DNA of 64,000 nucleotides from Yinghuangia sp051388915. GTDB lineage: Bacteria > Actinomycetota > Actinomycetes > Streptomycetales > Streptomycetaceae. Location of the stretch: the NCBI RefSeq assembly GCF_051388915.1, contig NZ_JBPKBH010000004.1:1-64000 (forward strand). Reading direction: 5' to 3'. Below, piece after piece: positions 8,640 to 17,535 of the stretch. The translations under genes were made by a program, and so were the position numbers. The notes below the pieces were generated by a model. That model made no database searches and was not told the DNA's origin. It saw only the letters and a program-made list of their open reading frames with translations. Within the stretch, counting starts at the first letter, position 1, and each line of letters opens with the position of its first letter.

Positions 8640-9600
8640 TCGCCCCCGCACCGCCCCGGCGCCCGCCCGTGCCCCCTGCCGCGAGCCCGCCCGCGCGTGC
8701 CCCCGCACCGCCCCCTGCCCCCCCCGCCTGTCCCGGGCCCGCCCCGCCCTGCGCCCGGCCGCGCCCGCCTTGCCCCGCGCTTGCCCCCGCCCCGTGCCCC
8801 CGCCCTGCCCCGGGCCCGGCCTGCCCCGCCCCGTGCCCGGCCGCGCGTGCGCCCCACCCTGGGCCCGCCCGTGCCCGCCCCGCCCCGCGCCCGGCCGCGG
8901 CCGGCCTGCCCCGCGCCTGCCCCCGCCCCGCGCCCGGCCGCGCGTGCCTCCCACCCGGGCCCGCCCGTGCCCGCCCCCCGGCGCCCAGCCGCGCCCGCCT
9001 TGCCCCGCGCTTGCCCCCGCCCGTGCCCTGCCCAGGGCCCGCGCCCTGCCCTGCGCTCGCCGGTGCCCCCTGCCCGGGCCCGGCCTGCCCCGCGCCCGTC
9101 CCCCGCCTCGCGCCCGCCCGCGCGTGCCTCCCACCCGTGCCCCCCCGTGCCCGCCATGCCTTGCCCCGCGCCTGCCCCGCCCCGTGCCCGGCCGCGCGTG
9201 CGCCCCACCCTGGGCCCGCCCGTGCCCGCCCCGCCCCGCGCCCGGCCGCTGCCGGCCTGCCCTGCGCCTGCCCCCGCCCCGCGCGTGCCCCCCACCCGTG
9301 CCCCCCCGTGCCCGCCATGCCTTGCCCCGCGCCTGCCCCGCCCCGTGCCCGGCCGCGCGTGCGCCCCACCCTGGGCCCGCCCGTGCCCGCCCCGCCCCGC
9401 GCCCGGCCGCTGCCGGCCTGCCCTGCGCCTGCCCCCGCCCCGCGCGTGCCCCCCACCGCGCCCGCCCGTGCCCGCACCCTGCCCTGCGCTCGCCGGTGCC
9501 CCCTGCCCGGGCCCGGCCTGCCCCGCGCCCGTCCCCCGCCCCGTGCCCGGCCGCGCCCGCCCCCTGCTCCGCGCCCCCGCGTGCGGGGCGGGGTGGGGGT
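8640..9600. repeat. C-rich low-complexity repeat block with 161-bp tandem duplication
   Basis: Nearly 1 kb with almost no A and few T on the + strand, built from irregular units such as CCCGCCCCGCGCCCGGCCGC. Two identical 161-bp copies abut at 9131-9291 and 9292-9452, and shorter diverged copies occur from about 8820. Because stop codons need A and T, long open frames run through it on both strands, but 161 is not a multiple of three and no frame is conserved between copies, arguing against coding. The complementary strand has many runs of 3-4 G and could form G-quadruplexes. It separates the divergent propeller lipoprotein and ROK genes. Confidence 0.85.
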
Positions 9601-9614
9601 GAGAGGATCCGCGC

Positions 9615-10853
9615 ATGAGCACGCCGAACGGCCCCGCGGATGTCGCGGGGATGCGCGAACGCAACCTGGCCCTGGTCCTGGCGGCGATCGCCCGCAGCCA
9701 GCCGGTGACCCGGGCGAGGCTCGCGGAGCTCACCGGCCTGACGAAGACCACGGTGTCCGCCCAGGTCGCGGCGCTGACCGACCTCGGCATCGTCAGTGCC
9801 GCGGAACCGGTGCCGGAGGGCCGGGGGCGGCCCGGCGCGCCGGTCTCCGTGGCGTCCGGCCCCATTGCCGGGCTGGGCCTGGAGATCAACGTCGGCTACC
9901 TGTCCGCGTGTGTCGTCGACCTGAGCCGCCGGGTACGCATCCGGCGGACCGTCGCCCGCACCGGCGCCGACGGCTCACCCGGGGACACCGTCGCGGCCCT
10001 CGCCTCCCTGGCCCGCTCGGTCACCCGGCAGGCCCGACGCGCCGGGTTCGTCCTCGCCGGGACGACCGTCGCGGTCCCGGGGGTCATCGACGGCGTCCGG
10101 GTCAACGCCCCGAACCTCGGCTGGGACGCGCTCCCGGCCGCCGAACTCCTCGCCGCCGCGCTGCCGGTCCGCCCCCTCCCGATCGCCGTCGACAACGAGG
10201 CCAATCTCGCCGCGCTCGCCGAACTGTGGTTCGGTGCGGGCCCCGAACTCGGGGACTACATCCACGTCTCCAGCGACACCGGCATCGGCGCCGGAATCGT
10301 CGTCTCCGGCACGCTCTTCCGCGGCGCCCACGGCGCGGCCGGGGAACTGGGCCACGTCATCGTCGCCCCCGACGGGCCGCCGTGCCGCTGCGGCGGGCGC
10401 GGCTGCCTGGAACAGGTCGCCGGGCTGGACGCGCTGCTCGCCGCCGCCGGGATCCGCGCGGCGGTCCGGCCGGACTCGGACGCCGTGGCGCTCGACCGGC
10501 AACTCGGCGCCGGGGCGGCCGAACTCGTCCGCCGCCTGGAAGCCGGGGACCGGCGCGCCCTCGACGCGGCCCGCGAGGCCGGCCGGGGCCTCGGCACCGC
10601 CCTTGTCGCCGCCGCGAACCTGTTCGACCCGGAGTCCATCGTCCTCGGCGGCTTGCACGCGCGCCTGGCCCCGTGGCTGTCCCCGCACATCGCCGAGGCC
10701 CTGGACGCGGGCGGCGGCCGGCTCCGAGGCCGAAGTCCCGTGCTGCGTACGTCGCAGGTCGAGGACGGCGCCGTGCTGGGCGCGGCCGGCGAGGTCGTCG
10801 CCCGGGTCTTCGCCGACCCGTTCGCGGTGGCGCGGCAACAGCGTCCAGGGTGA
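9615..10853 (+). CDS. ROK-family transcriptional regulator
   Basis: Encodes 412 residues. The N-terminal winged helix (RARLAELTGLTKTTVSAQ, about residues 36-53) is followed by a ROK sugar-kinase-like domain from about residue 82. It carries DNEANLAALAE, the glycine-rich GTGIGAGIVV-like segment DTGIGAGIVVSG, and the zinc motif CRCGGRGCLEQ near 257-267. Proteins of this kind (NagC/XylR type) sense sugars or phosphosugars and repress uptake or catabolic genes. It starts 15 bases after the end of the C-rich block. No sugar operon is adjacent, so the target is unknown. Confidence 0.93.
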   Translation: MSTPNGPADVAGMRERNLALVLAAIARSQPVTRARLAELTGLTKTTVSAQVAALTDLGIVSAAEPVPEGRGRPGAPVSVASGPIAGLGLEINVGYLSACVVDLSRRVRIRRTVARTGADGSPGDTVAALASLARSVTRQARRAGFVLAGTTVAVPGVIDGVRVNAPNLGWDALPAAELLAAALPVRPLPIAVDNEANLAALAELWFGAGPELGDYIHVSSDTGIGAGIVVSGTLFRGAHGAAGELGHVIVAPDGPPCRCGGRGCLEQVAGLDALLAAAGIRAAVRPDSDAVALDRQLGAGAAELVRRLEAGDRRALDAAREAGRGLGTALVAAANLFDPESIVLGGLHARLAPWLSPHIAEALDAGGGRLRGRSPVLRTSQVEDGAVLGAAGEVVARVFADPFAVARQQRPG

Positions 10854-10867
10854 CCCGACGCTGCCGA

Positions 10868-11642
10868 TTACCCCGCCGCCTCCTCGGGGAAGTCCACGAG
10901 ATCCGCCACCGCTGCCTCCGGCCGCCACCCCTCGGCCGCGTGCCGCGGGTACCAGCGCTCCGACCACGCCCCCGTGAACCGGCGGCCGGGCGGATCCGCG
11001 CGTACCGCGAAGTCGCCCCAAGGGACGTTGCCGCAGTAGTAGTTGGCGCCGAGGATGTCTGCCGCGCCGTACCGGATCAGGCCGCTCTCGTCCCGCAAAT
11101 AGGTGCCCAGGTGAAGGTACGTGCGATCCAGCCAGCGCCCCGCGCCGAGCCAACTGCCGCTGCTCAGCGTGGCGCGGACACCGAAGCCAGGGGTGCCGTG
11201 GTCGCTGCGCACCGCGTACTCGTTCATCGCCGGACCGGTGCGCTCGATGTGGCGCGGCAGCGGCCGGTAGTGCGGGACGGCCCCGCCGGGGATGAGCACC
11301 CAGCGCTCGCACGCGTCGCCGGTCAGCGACAACTCGCCCGGCACCGTGGGCCCGGGCTCGGCATGGACCCGCAAGTGCGCAAAAAATCCCCGCCTGTTCG
11401 CCGTTTCCGGTGATCGGTGCGGCGTGTGCCACCAACTCCCCCTCCGGGCCGCCACGTTGGAATGCCTCGCCGAACTGCCGGTAGGGGCCTGCCGGTCCGT
11501 CCCCTTCGGCGTACCAGACGAAGGCCACGCCCGGCGCCTCCGGATGGTGGACGAAGTTGGCGAACAGGACGCAGCGCACGCCGGTGAACTCCTCGCCGTC
11601 CAGGGCGACATAGCAGCTCACGTGCGGCCCGGGGTCAAACAT
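10868..11642 (-). pseudogene. Unknown protein, frameshifted, coupled to WD40 gene
   Basis: Starts at the ATG at 11642 with a strong GGAGGAGGGGG RBS (MFDPGPHVSCYV...). It stays coding to about 11390, then the coding signal moves to another frame (FAHLRVHAEPGP... to the stop at 10868). Removing one base from the A6 run at 11381-11386 (+ strand) restores one frame of about 257 residues. I do not recognise the family; it has no obvious signal or membrane segment and contains many aromatic residues (YYCGNVPWGDF near the C terminus). The start overlaps the repaired end of the upstream WD40 gene by 8 bases. It may be an assembly error rather than a real lesion. Confidence 0.6.
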
Positions 11643-12889
11643 CGCACGCCCCCTCCTCCCGCTGGAAGCCGAACAGGTACCCCCCGGACTCGCCGACCGC
11701 CGCCAGGACCGGCCGTTCCGGATGCCAGGCGAGCCGCAGAAAACGGCTTCAAAACCCTTAGTCCGCACAGCGGTTCGCCGCCACCGATGCGCCACAGCCG
11801 GACGCAGCAGTCGTGCAGGTCGGTAGTGGCCACGGTGCCGTCCGGCCCGAAGGCGCAGTCGGCGATGCCGTTGGTGTGCCGGGGCAGTGTCGCGTGCGGG
11901 GTGCCCGACGCGGTCTCCCAGACGCGGCACGTGCGGTCGTGGCTCGCGGAGGCGATGAGCGTCCCGTCCGCGGAGAAGGCGCATCCGCTGACGAGGTCGG
12001 TGTGGCCGGTGAGGGTGCGCAGTTCGGCGCCGGTCGCGGCGTCCCAGACCCGCACGGTGTGGTCGTGGCTCGCGGACGCGATGAGCGTGCCGTCCGGGGA
12101 GTACGCGCAGGCCGCCACCGCGCCGGTGTGCCCGCGCAGGGTGTGCACGAGAGCGCCGGTCTCCGCGTCCCAGATCCGCAGGGTGTCGTCGTGCCCCGCG
12201 GAGACGAGCCGGAGGCGGTCCGGGGCGAACGCGAGGTCGGCGACCGCGTCGGTGTGCCCGGTCAGGACGGCGCGGGTGGCGGCCGTGGCGGCGTCCCAGA
12301 TCCGGACGGTCCCGTCGTGGCTCGCGGTGGCCGGCAGGCGCCTGTCCGGCGAGTAGCCGACGCCGGAGACGGTGTCGGTGTGGCCTTGGAATGTGTGCCG
12401 CAGCTCGCCCGTGCCCAACTCCCAGAGGCGGACGACGCGGTCGTATCCCGCCGTCGCAAGGGCGGCGCCGTCGGGGGCGAACGCGCGGGCGTACTCCCAC
12501 TGGAGGCGGTGCGAGGTGGGGCGCGAGATGACCTCGGCCTGCCAGACCACCACGTCCCAGTCGTGGTCGGCGACCCCCAGCGCGCTGCCGTCGGGCGAGA
12601 ACTCGCACGACGTGGCCGCCTGGGCGTTGGCGAGCACGGCCCGGGCCTCGCCGGTGGCCCGGTCCCAGATGCGCGTGGTGAGGTCGTGCCCCGCAGAGGC
12701 CATGAGGGCGCCGTCCGGGGAGAAGGCGCAGGACGCCACCGGTGCGGTGTGGCCGCGCAGTTCGCGCAGGAGCGCGCCTGTGGGCACGTCCGTGAGCCGA
12801 ACCGTGCCGTCTTCGCCGGCGGTCGCGAGCACCGCGCCGTCGGACGAGAGCGCGCACGACCGCACCGCGCCCGCGTGCCCGGTCAGCAC
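11635..12889 (-). pseudogene. WD40-repeat protein, frameshifted near the C terminus
   Basis: GTG start at 12889 with GAGGAA upstream. About nine or ten WD40 blades of the type LTGHTDLVSGCAFSADG...ASASHDRTCRVW fill the protein, enough for one closed propeller plus extra blades. No kinase, NTPase or membrane domain precedes them, whereas many actinobacterial WD40 proteins carry one. Near 11740 the coding signal changes frame: deleting one base of the AAAA run at 11740-11743 gives ...KPFLRLAWHPERPVLAAVG... and a stop at 11635, inside the next gene's start (8-base overlap). Without repair the frame runs to 11618 with an unrelated tail. WD40 propellers act as interaction platforms. Confidence 0.75.
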
Positions 12890-13005
12890 GGCGCGTTCCT
12901 CGCGCGCCGCGAGGGTGGTGCCGACGGCTCGGGTGCCGAGGCGGGGAGGGGACGCGAAGGACGCCCCGGCGTCGGTGCGGCCCGGTTACGCCGAACCGAC
13001 CGCGC

Positions 13006-14079
13006 CTACCGTGGCGTAGCGGCGAACACCTCGTGGTCGGCGGCGGCCGTCCCGAGGCGTTCCAGCAGGGTGGCGGTGATGGCCGGGTCGACCTTGAGCG
13101 TGATGCCCCACAGGTAGAAGCCGTGGACGATGCCGTGCCGGAGGCCGTCCCATGCCTCGTCCCACTTCGGCGCGTCCACCCCGGCGGCGGCGAGGCGGTC
13201 CAGGTAGTGCCGCAGCAGGTCCTTCTCGGTGCGGCGGCGGTCCTCGACGGTCAGCACGGACGCGATGTGGTAGCCGACGTCGAGGTACCACGGGCCGCGC
13301 TGGACGAGCTGCCAGTCCACGAACGCCGGCTGCCCCGCGCCGTCGAGGTACAGGTTGCCGACGTGGGTGTCGCCGTGCACGACGGTCCAGGGCTCGGCGT
13401 CGGCGGTGCCGGTGATGACGTCCTCGTACGCCGCGAACAGCCGGTCGGCGTTTCGGACTTCCACCGGGACGCCGGCGCCCACGGTGCTCTCGAAGTTCTG
13501 CCGGATCTCCCGCACGCCGCGGTGCCCGGTGTAGGAGACGAGGCGCGGGGCCAGCCACTCGGCGGTGCCGACGGTCGGGTCGCCCCAGCCGCTCGCGTGG
13601 AGTGCGGCGAGTTGCGCCAGGCTCTCGGCGGCGAGGTCGGGGGTGTACTCGCTGGCGGCGTCCAGGAACACCGCGCCCTGGTGCAGGACGTCCTCGGTGA
13701 TCACGGCGCTGTGCCCGGTCTCGTGGTCGACGTCCGCGTACACGCTGGTCAGCGTGCGCACCCCGCTGCGCGCGGCGAGGTGGCGGTAGAACGACACCTC
13801 GAAGCGCCCGGTGTGCCGGAACTGGCGTCCGACCTCGGAGAAGTAGCCCTTGCCCCACAGGGTCGGTGACAGGCCCTCGGGCACGCCCCCCTCGCACTCG
13901 ATGTGGAACGAGGCGTTCGTCGCCACCCGGCTGACCACCGGCCCGGGCCGCACACCGGTGACCCGGATGCCCGGGAAGCGCGGGGCCAGCGCCGCGGTGA
14001 GCCAGGTCGGGGACAGGAGTTCGTCGAGGGTCTCGGGCACGGAAGGGGCGGATCGTTCCGCGGACTGTTCCAGGGACAT
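13006..14079 (-). CDS. Phosphotransferase of the aminoglycoside/choline kinase (APH) fold
   Basis: Encodes 357 residues. The catalytic loop TVVHGDTHVGNLYLD (about residues 238-252) matches the HGDxHxxN motif, and AFVDWQLVQRGPWYLDVGY provides the metal-binding Asp. ITEDVLHQGAVF lies in the hinge region. Relatives include ACAD10/11-like APH domains and uncharacterised actinobacterial kinases; there is no reason to call it an antibiotic-resistance gene. An AAGGGCG RBS precedes the ATG at 14079. The gene stands alone and has a 22-bp palindrome 35 bases upstream of its start, probably an operator. The substrate is unknown. Confidence 0.85.
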   Translation of the reverse strand: MSLEQSAERSAPSVPETLDELLSPTWLTAALAPRFPGIRVTGVRPGPVVSRVATNASFHIECEGGVPEGLSPTLWGKGYFSEVGRQFRHTGRFEVSFYRHLAARSGVRTLTSVYADVDHETGHSAVITEDVLHQGAVFLDAASEYTPDLAAESLAQLAALHASGWGDPTVGTAEWLAPRLVSYTGHRGVREIRQNFESTVGAGVPVEVRNADRLFAAYEDVITGTADAEPWTVVHGDTHVGNLYLDGAGQPAFVDWQLVQRGPWYLDVGYHIASVLTVEDRRRTEKDLLRHYLDRLAAAGVDAPKWDEAWDGLRHGIVHGFYLWGITLKVDPAITATLLERLGTAAADHEVFAATPR

Positions 14080-14113
14080 GGAGCGCCCTTCGCTAGTATG
14101 TCGTCACGGCGAT

Positions 14114-14135
14114 AGGATGTTAGTACCAACTTCCT
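14114..14135. promoter_or_regulatory. 22-bp imperfect palindrome upstream of the APH-fold kinase
   Basis: The sequence AGGATGTTAGT / ACCAACTTCCT matches its reverse complement at 9 of 11 positions per arm, with core GTTAGTACCAAC. The length and lack of a loop suggest a dimeric repressor site, for example a TetR-like regulator. It is 35 bases upstream of the kinase start on the minus strand, where a promoter is expected. No regulator gene is adjacent. Confidence 0.55.
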
Positions 14136-14686
14136 GTGCGCGGTAGTGCCTGCGACGTCCGCCCGCCACACCCCCGGCCATCCGGCGCGCGAGCCCGGAC
14201 ACGGGAACACGCCTGCGCCGCACACGACCGCGCACAAAAGAGCACGCCCCCGGGAAACCCACGTCGGACCCCCGGGGCCATCCCGCCGCCCAGGACTTGG
14301 CCACTTCCCCCCGAACAGCACCCGTCATCCCCTGGGTCTGTTTCGCAACGCCCGCAACCGACCGTGCCGTTCGCGGTGTGTGTCCCCGGGATCGCCGAAC
14401 TATCAGACTTCCTAAGCCACTTCCCGACCTGGGTGTTCTCGATGCGGAGCCCCTTGATCGGCTCTTTCCGGGCTTGCGGCGGTCTCTCGGTTGACCAACT
14501 TGCTGGCTGTGGGACGGAGTTGTTGGTTGGGGTGGGGGAGGGCGGAAAGTTGCGGGAGGGGGTTGCGGTTGGGGGGTGGGTGCGCTTCTCTGCGTGGTAC
14601 GCAGCTACAGGATTTGTTCCAACGTATCGGCCGTGAACTCGGCGACTCCGCCTGCCGCGCACCACGTAGCCCCAAGGAGCAGACTC
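14136..14686 (+). other. Intergenic region with G-rich tract and small hairpin
   Basis: About 550 bases with no convincing gene on either strand. A G/T-rich stretch at 14529-14580 contains at least four runs of three or more G on the + strand and is a candidate G-quadruplex. A small perfect hairpin (CTGCGT, GGT, ACGCAG) occupies 14590-14604. The region presumably carries the promoter for the solute-binding protein gene at 14687. Confidence 0.45.
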
Positions 14687-16088
14687 GTGAAGCCAGGCCC
14701 GGGTACCAGAGCCGTCTGCGCGGTCGTCGCCGCGCTGGCGTTGACCGTGACCGCGTGCAGTGCCAAGGACGAGGACGACGCGAAGGACCCCGGCGGGGGA
14801 GGTGCCGCGCAGGTGAGGACGGGGCCCGGGGTCACCGACACGGAGATCCGCATCGGCGAACTCTCCGACCTGAGCGGGCCGCAGGCGCCCCTCGGCAAGA
14901 GCGTCACCAACGCGCAGCAGTTGTACTTCGACCAGATCAACGCGGCCGGCGGGATCTGCGGGCGCAGGATCGTGCTGGACGCGAAGGACCACGCGTACGA
15001 CGCGCAGAAGGCGCGTACCGCCTACACCGAGATCTCCGGCAAGGTGATCGGCATATCGCAGTTGGTCGGCTCGGCCATCGTCACCCAGCTCCAGGACGAC
15101 ATCGAGCGCGACGGGCTGTTGACGCTGCCGCAGGCGTGGGCCTCGACGCTGCTCGGCAAGCGGGTCGTCCAGGTCACCGCGACCACGTACGACATCGAGA
15201 TCATCAACGGGTTCGAGTATCTGGCCCGGACCGCGGGGGGGGNNNNNNNNNNNNNNNNNNNNNNNNNNNNNNNNNNNNNNNNNNNNNNNNNNNNNNNNNN
15301 NNNNNNNNNNNNNNNNNNNNNNNNNNNNNNNNNNNNNNNNNNNNNNNNNNNNNNNNNNNNNNCCGCTCGCGAGCGGCGACAGGATCGGGCACATCTACAG
15401 CGACGACGAGTTCGGCGTGAACAGCGCGCTCGGCGTCAAGCACGCGTCGCAGACCGCGGGGGTGTCGGTCGTCGAGCAGAAGGTCAAGCCGACGGACCAG
15501 GACATGACGGCCGCGGTGACCGCGTTCAAGTCGGCCGGGGTGAAGGCGATCGTGATCAGCACCGGGCCGCGGCAGGTCGCCCCGGTCATGGTGGGCACGG
15601 AGTCGGCCGGCCTGAAGGTGCCGGTGCTGTCGCACGCGGTCGGCTTCCATCCGCAGCTCCTCGCGGTGGCCGCCGGGCCGATGGAGGCGCGTCTGGCCAT
15701 TGCCAGCCCGGTGCCCGCGATCGGTTCGCCGGACCTGCCGGCGCTCACCAAGCTGACCGCCGACTACCAGGCGAAGTTCCCCGGCATGCCGGTCGACCAG
15801 GGCATCATCTCGGGCTACGCCGCCGCGGGGATCTTCGCCGAGGACCTGCGGGCGGCCTGCGCGGCGGGCGACCTGACGCGCGAAGGCCTGGTCGCGGCGC
15901 ACCGCAAGCAGACCGGGATGGACGTGGGGCTCGGGCTGAAGCTGGACTTCTCGTCGAACACCGCGCCGCCGTCGTACCAGACGTTCATCCTCAAGGTGGA
16001 CCGGGCCGAGCCGGGCGGTCTGGTGACGGTCGAACCGGCGCACGAGGTTCCGGGAGCCCGCTCGTACACGCTGCCGAAGACGGGGTGA
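14687..16088 (+). CDS. ABC transporter solute-binding lipoprotein (branched-chain amino-acid type), interrupted by gap
   Basis: GTG start at 14687 with AAGGAG 6-7 bases upstream. The signal peptide ends LTVTACSAKD, giving a lipobox cysteine near residue 24. TDTEIRIGELSDLSGPQAP and the following NAAGGICGRRI block are typical of type I periplasmic-binding proteins (Peripla_BP_6, LivJ-like). After the N run the family pattern resumes (IGHIYSDDEFGVNSALG... to the stop at 16088). The two parts do not share a frame if the gap is taken literally, because its length is estimated. About 185 residues lie before and 240 after the gap, close to the family's normal size. No permease or ATPase genes are adjacent. 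Confidence 0.85.
15243..15362. other. Assembly gap (120 N)
   Basis: A run of N inside the solute-binding protein gene. The last bases before it are a run of eight or more G that do not fit the protein pattern well and may be an artefact of the read ends. Confidence 0.98.
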
Positions 16089-16227
16089 CCGGCCCGGAGG
16101 GTTGGCGGGCCCGGCGGGTTCGGCGGGCGGGACGGCTCCGGGGGGGGCGGGTGCGCGTCCCGGCGGTCGGCATCGGTGTGGCGGTGCCGACCGCGTCCGC
16201 TGGGCGGCCGCTCAGTACGCTGACGCG

Positions 16228-17535
16228 GTGACAGGGAGAAGCGCGCTGGTGGTCGGCGGCGGGATCGGCGGGCTCGCGGCGGCCGTGGCGCTGACGCGCC
16301 GGGGCTGGCAGGTCGAGGTCTGCGAGCGCGCCCCCGCGTTCACCGAGATCGGCGCGGGTCTGTCGCTGTGGCCGAACGCCCTGCACGCGCTCGCGGCGCT
16401 GGACGGACTGGACGCGCGGGTGCGGGAGCTGGGCGCGGTCGAGGCGTGGGGCGGCGTCCGCGATCGCGGGGGCCGGTGGCTGAGTCGTACCGACAACGAC
16501 GCACTGCGCCGCCGGTTCGGCATGCCCCTGGTCGTCCTGCACCGCGCCGATCTGGTCCGCGCCCTGGTGGAGGCGCTGCCGGAGCGGACGCTGTGCCCGT
16601 CGACCACGGTGACCGGTATCCGGCCGCGGCCCGATGGTGTCGTGGTCGACGTCGAAACCGGCGACGGTACCGGGAGCGGCATCGAGGGCGGCACCGGCGG
16701 TGCCACCCGCCAAGACACCCGTCAAGACACCCGCCAAGACACCCGCCACGTCGACCTGGTGGTCGGCGCGGACGGCCTCCACAGCACGGTACGCCGCCTG
16801 TTCTGGCCCGAGGCCGCGGCACCCCGCTACGCGGGCTACACCGCCTGGCGCATGATCACCGACCCGCTCGCGGCACCCGTCGAGGACGGCGCCGCGACCT
16901 GGGGCCGGGGCGAGCGGTTCGGCCACACGACGTTGCCCGGCGGGCGCTACTACTGCTTCGCCACCGCGACGGTGCCGCCCGGCGGCAGCAGCCCCGGCGG
17001 CGAGTACGCGGAGCTCCTGCGGCGCTTCGGCCACTGGCCCGCCCCGATCCCGGACCTCCTCGCCGCGGTGCCGCCGGACCGCGTGCTCCGGCACGACATC
17101 CACGACCTGCCCCCGTTGTCCGGATACGTCCGCGGTCGCGTGGTGCTCCTCGGCGACGCTGCGCACGCCATGACCCCCAATCTCGGCCAGGGCGCCTGCC
17201 AGGCGCTGGAGGACGCCGTGGTGCTGGCGGCCTGCCTGGACCCCGGCGCCGCCCCAGCCGTCGACCGCCGCGGTGACTACCCCGGCGGCCACCCGGGCGA
17301 CCGCCCAGCCGACCACCCAGCCGACCATCCCGCCGCCATCGATGCCGGGCTCGCCCGCTACGACCGCGAGCGCAGGCCGCGCACGCAGTCGATCGCCCGA
17401 CGCTCCGCCCGCTTCGGCTCGATCGGCCAACTCGCCTGGCCGCCCGCCGCCACCGCCCGCGACCTCGCCGCCCGGCTGACCCCGGCCGCGCTCACCCTCC
17501 GCTCGATGGCCCCCATCCTCGGCTGGCGGCCCTGA
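16228..17535 (+). CDS. FAD-dependent monooxygenase (PHBH fold)
   Basis: Encodes 435 residues from a GTG start. The FAD-binding GxGxxG is ALVVGGGIGGLAAAVAL near residues 6-22; DLVVGADGLHSTVR is the DG motif; VVLLGDAAHAMTPNLGQG is the second FAD motif (GD). It belongs to the group including salicylate- and 6-hydroxynicotinate-type hydroxylases. Two low-complexity in-frame insertions stand out: three copies of RQDT (16708-16743) just before the DG motif, and a Pro-Ala-Asp-His repeat (about 17282-17337) after the GD motif. The stop overlaps the next gene's ATG by one base, so the two are co-translated. Confidence 0.9.
   Translation: MTGRSALVVGGGIGGLAAAVALTRRGWQVEVCERAPAFTEIGAGLSLWPNALHALAALDGLDARVRELGAVEAWGGVRDRGGRWLSRTDNDALRRRFGMPLVVLHRADLVRALVEALPERTLCPSTTVTGIRPRPDGVVVDVETGDGTGSGIEGGTGGATRQDTRQDTRQDTRHVDLVVGADGLHSTVRRLFWPEAAAPRYAGYTAWRMITDPLAAPVEDGAATWGRGERFGHTTLPGGRYYCFATATVPPGGSSPGGEYAELLRRFGHWPAPIPDLLAAVPPDRVLRHDIHDLPPLSGYVRGRVVLLGDAAHAMTPNLGQGACQALEDAVVLAACLDPGAAPAVDRRGDYPGGHPGDRPADHPADHPAAIDAGLARYDRERRPRTQSIARRSARFGSIGQLAWPPAATARDLAARLTPAALTLRSMAPILGWRP

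Noticed and set aside
7074..9134. N-terminal extension of the propeller lipoprotein into the repeat block
   Set aside because: Gly/Arg/Ala noise; the lipoprotein signal with its RBS at 8417 fixes the start.
11381..11386. Programmed ribosomal frameshift site in the unknown gene
   Set aside because: The A6 run alone is suggestive, but two other homopolymers in the window show the same single extra base, making sequence error the simpler view.
8447..11413. Very long + strand open frame (about 990 codons) across the C-rich block
   Set aside because: It exists only because the block lacks A and T; it crosses the ROK gene in the wrong frame and shows no domains, and the 161-bp duplication breaks any common frame.
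13006..14079. Aminoglycoside-resistance gene
   Set aside because: Only the general APH fold is visible; the sequence resembles uncharacterised APH-like kinases and there is no resistance context.
14136..14636. Protein-coding gene in the spacer before the solute-binding gene
   Set aside because: Open frames on both strands have poor codon use and no motifs.
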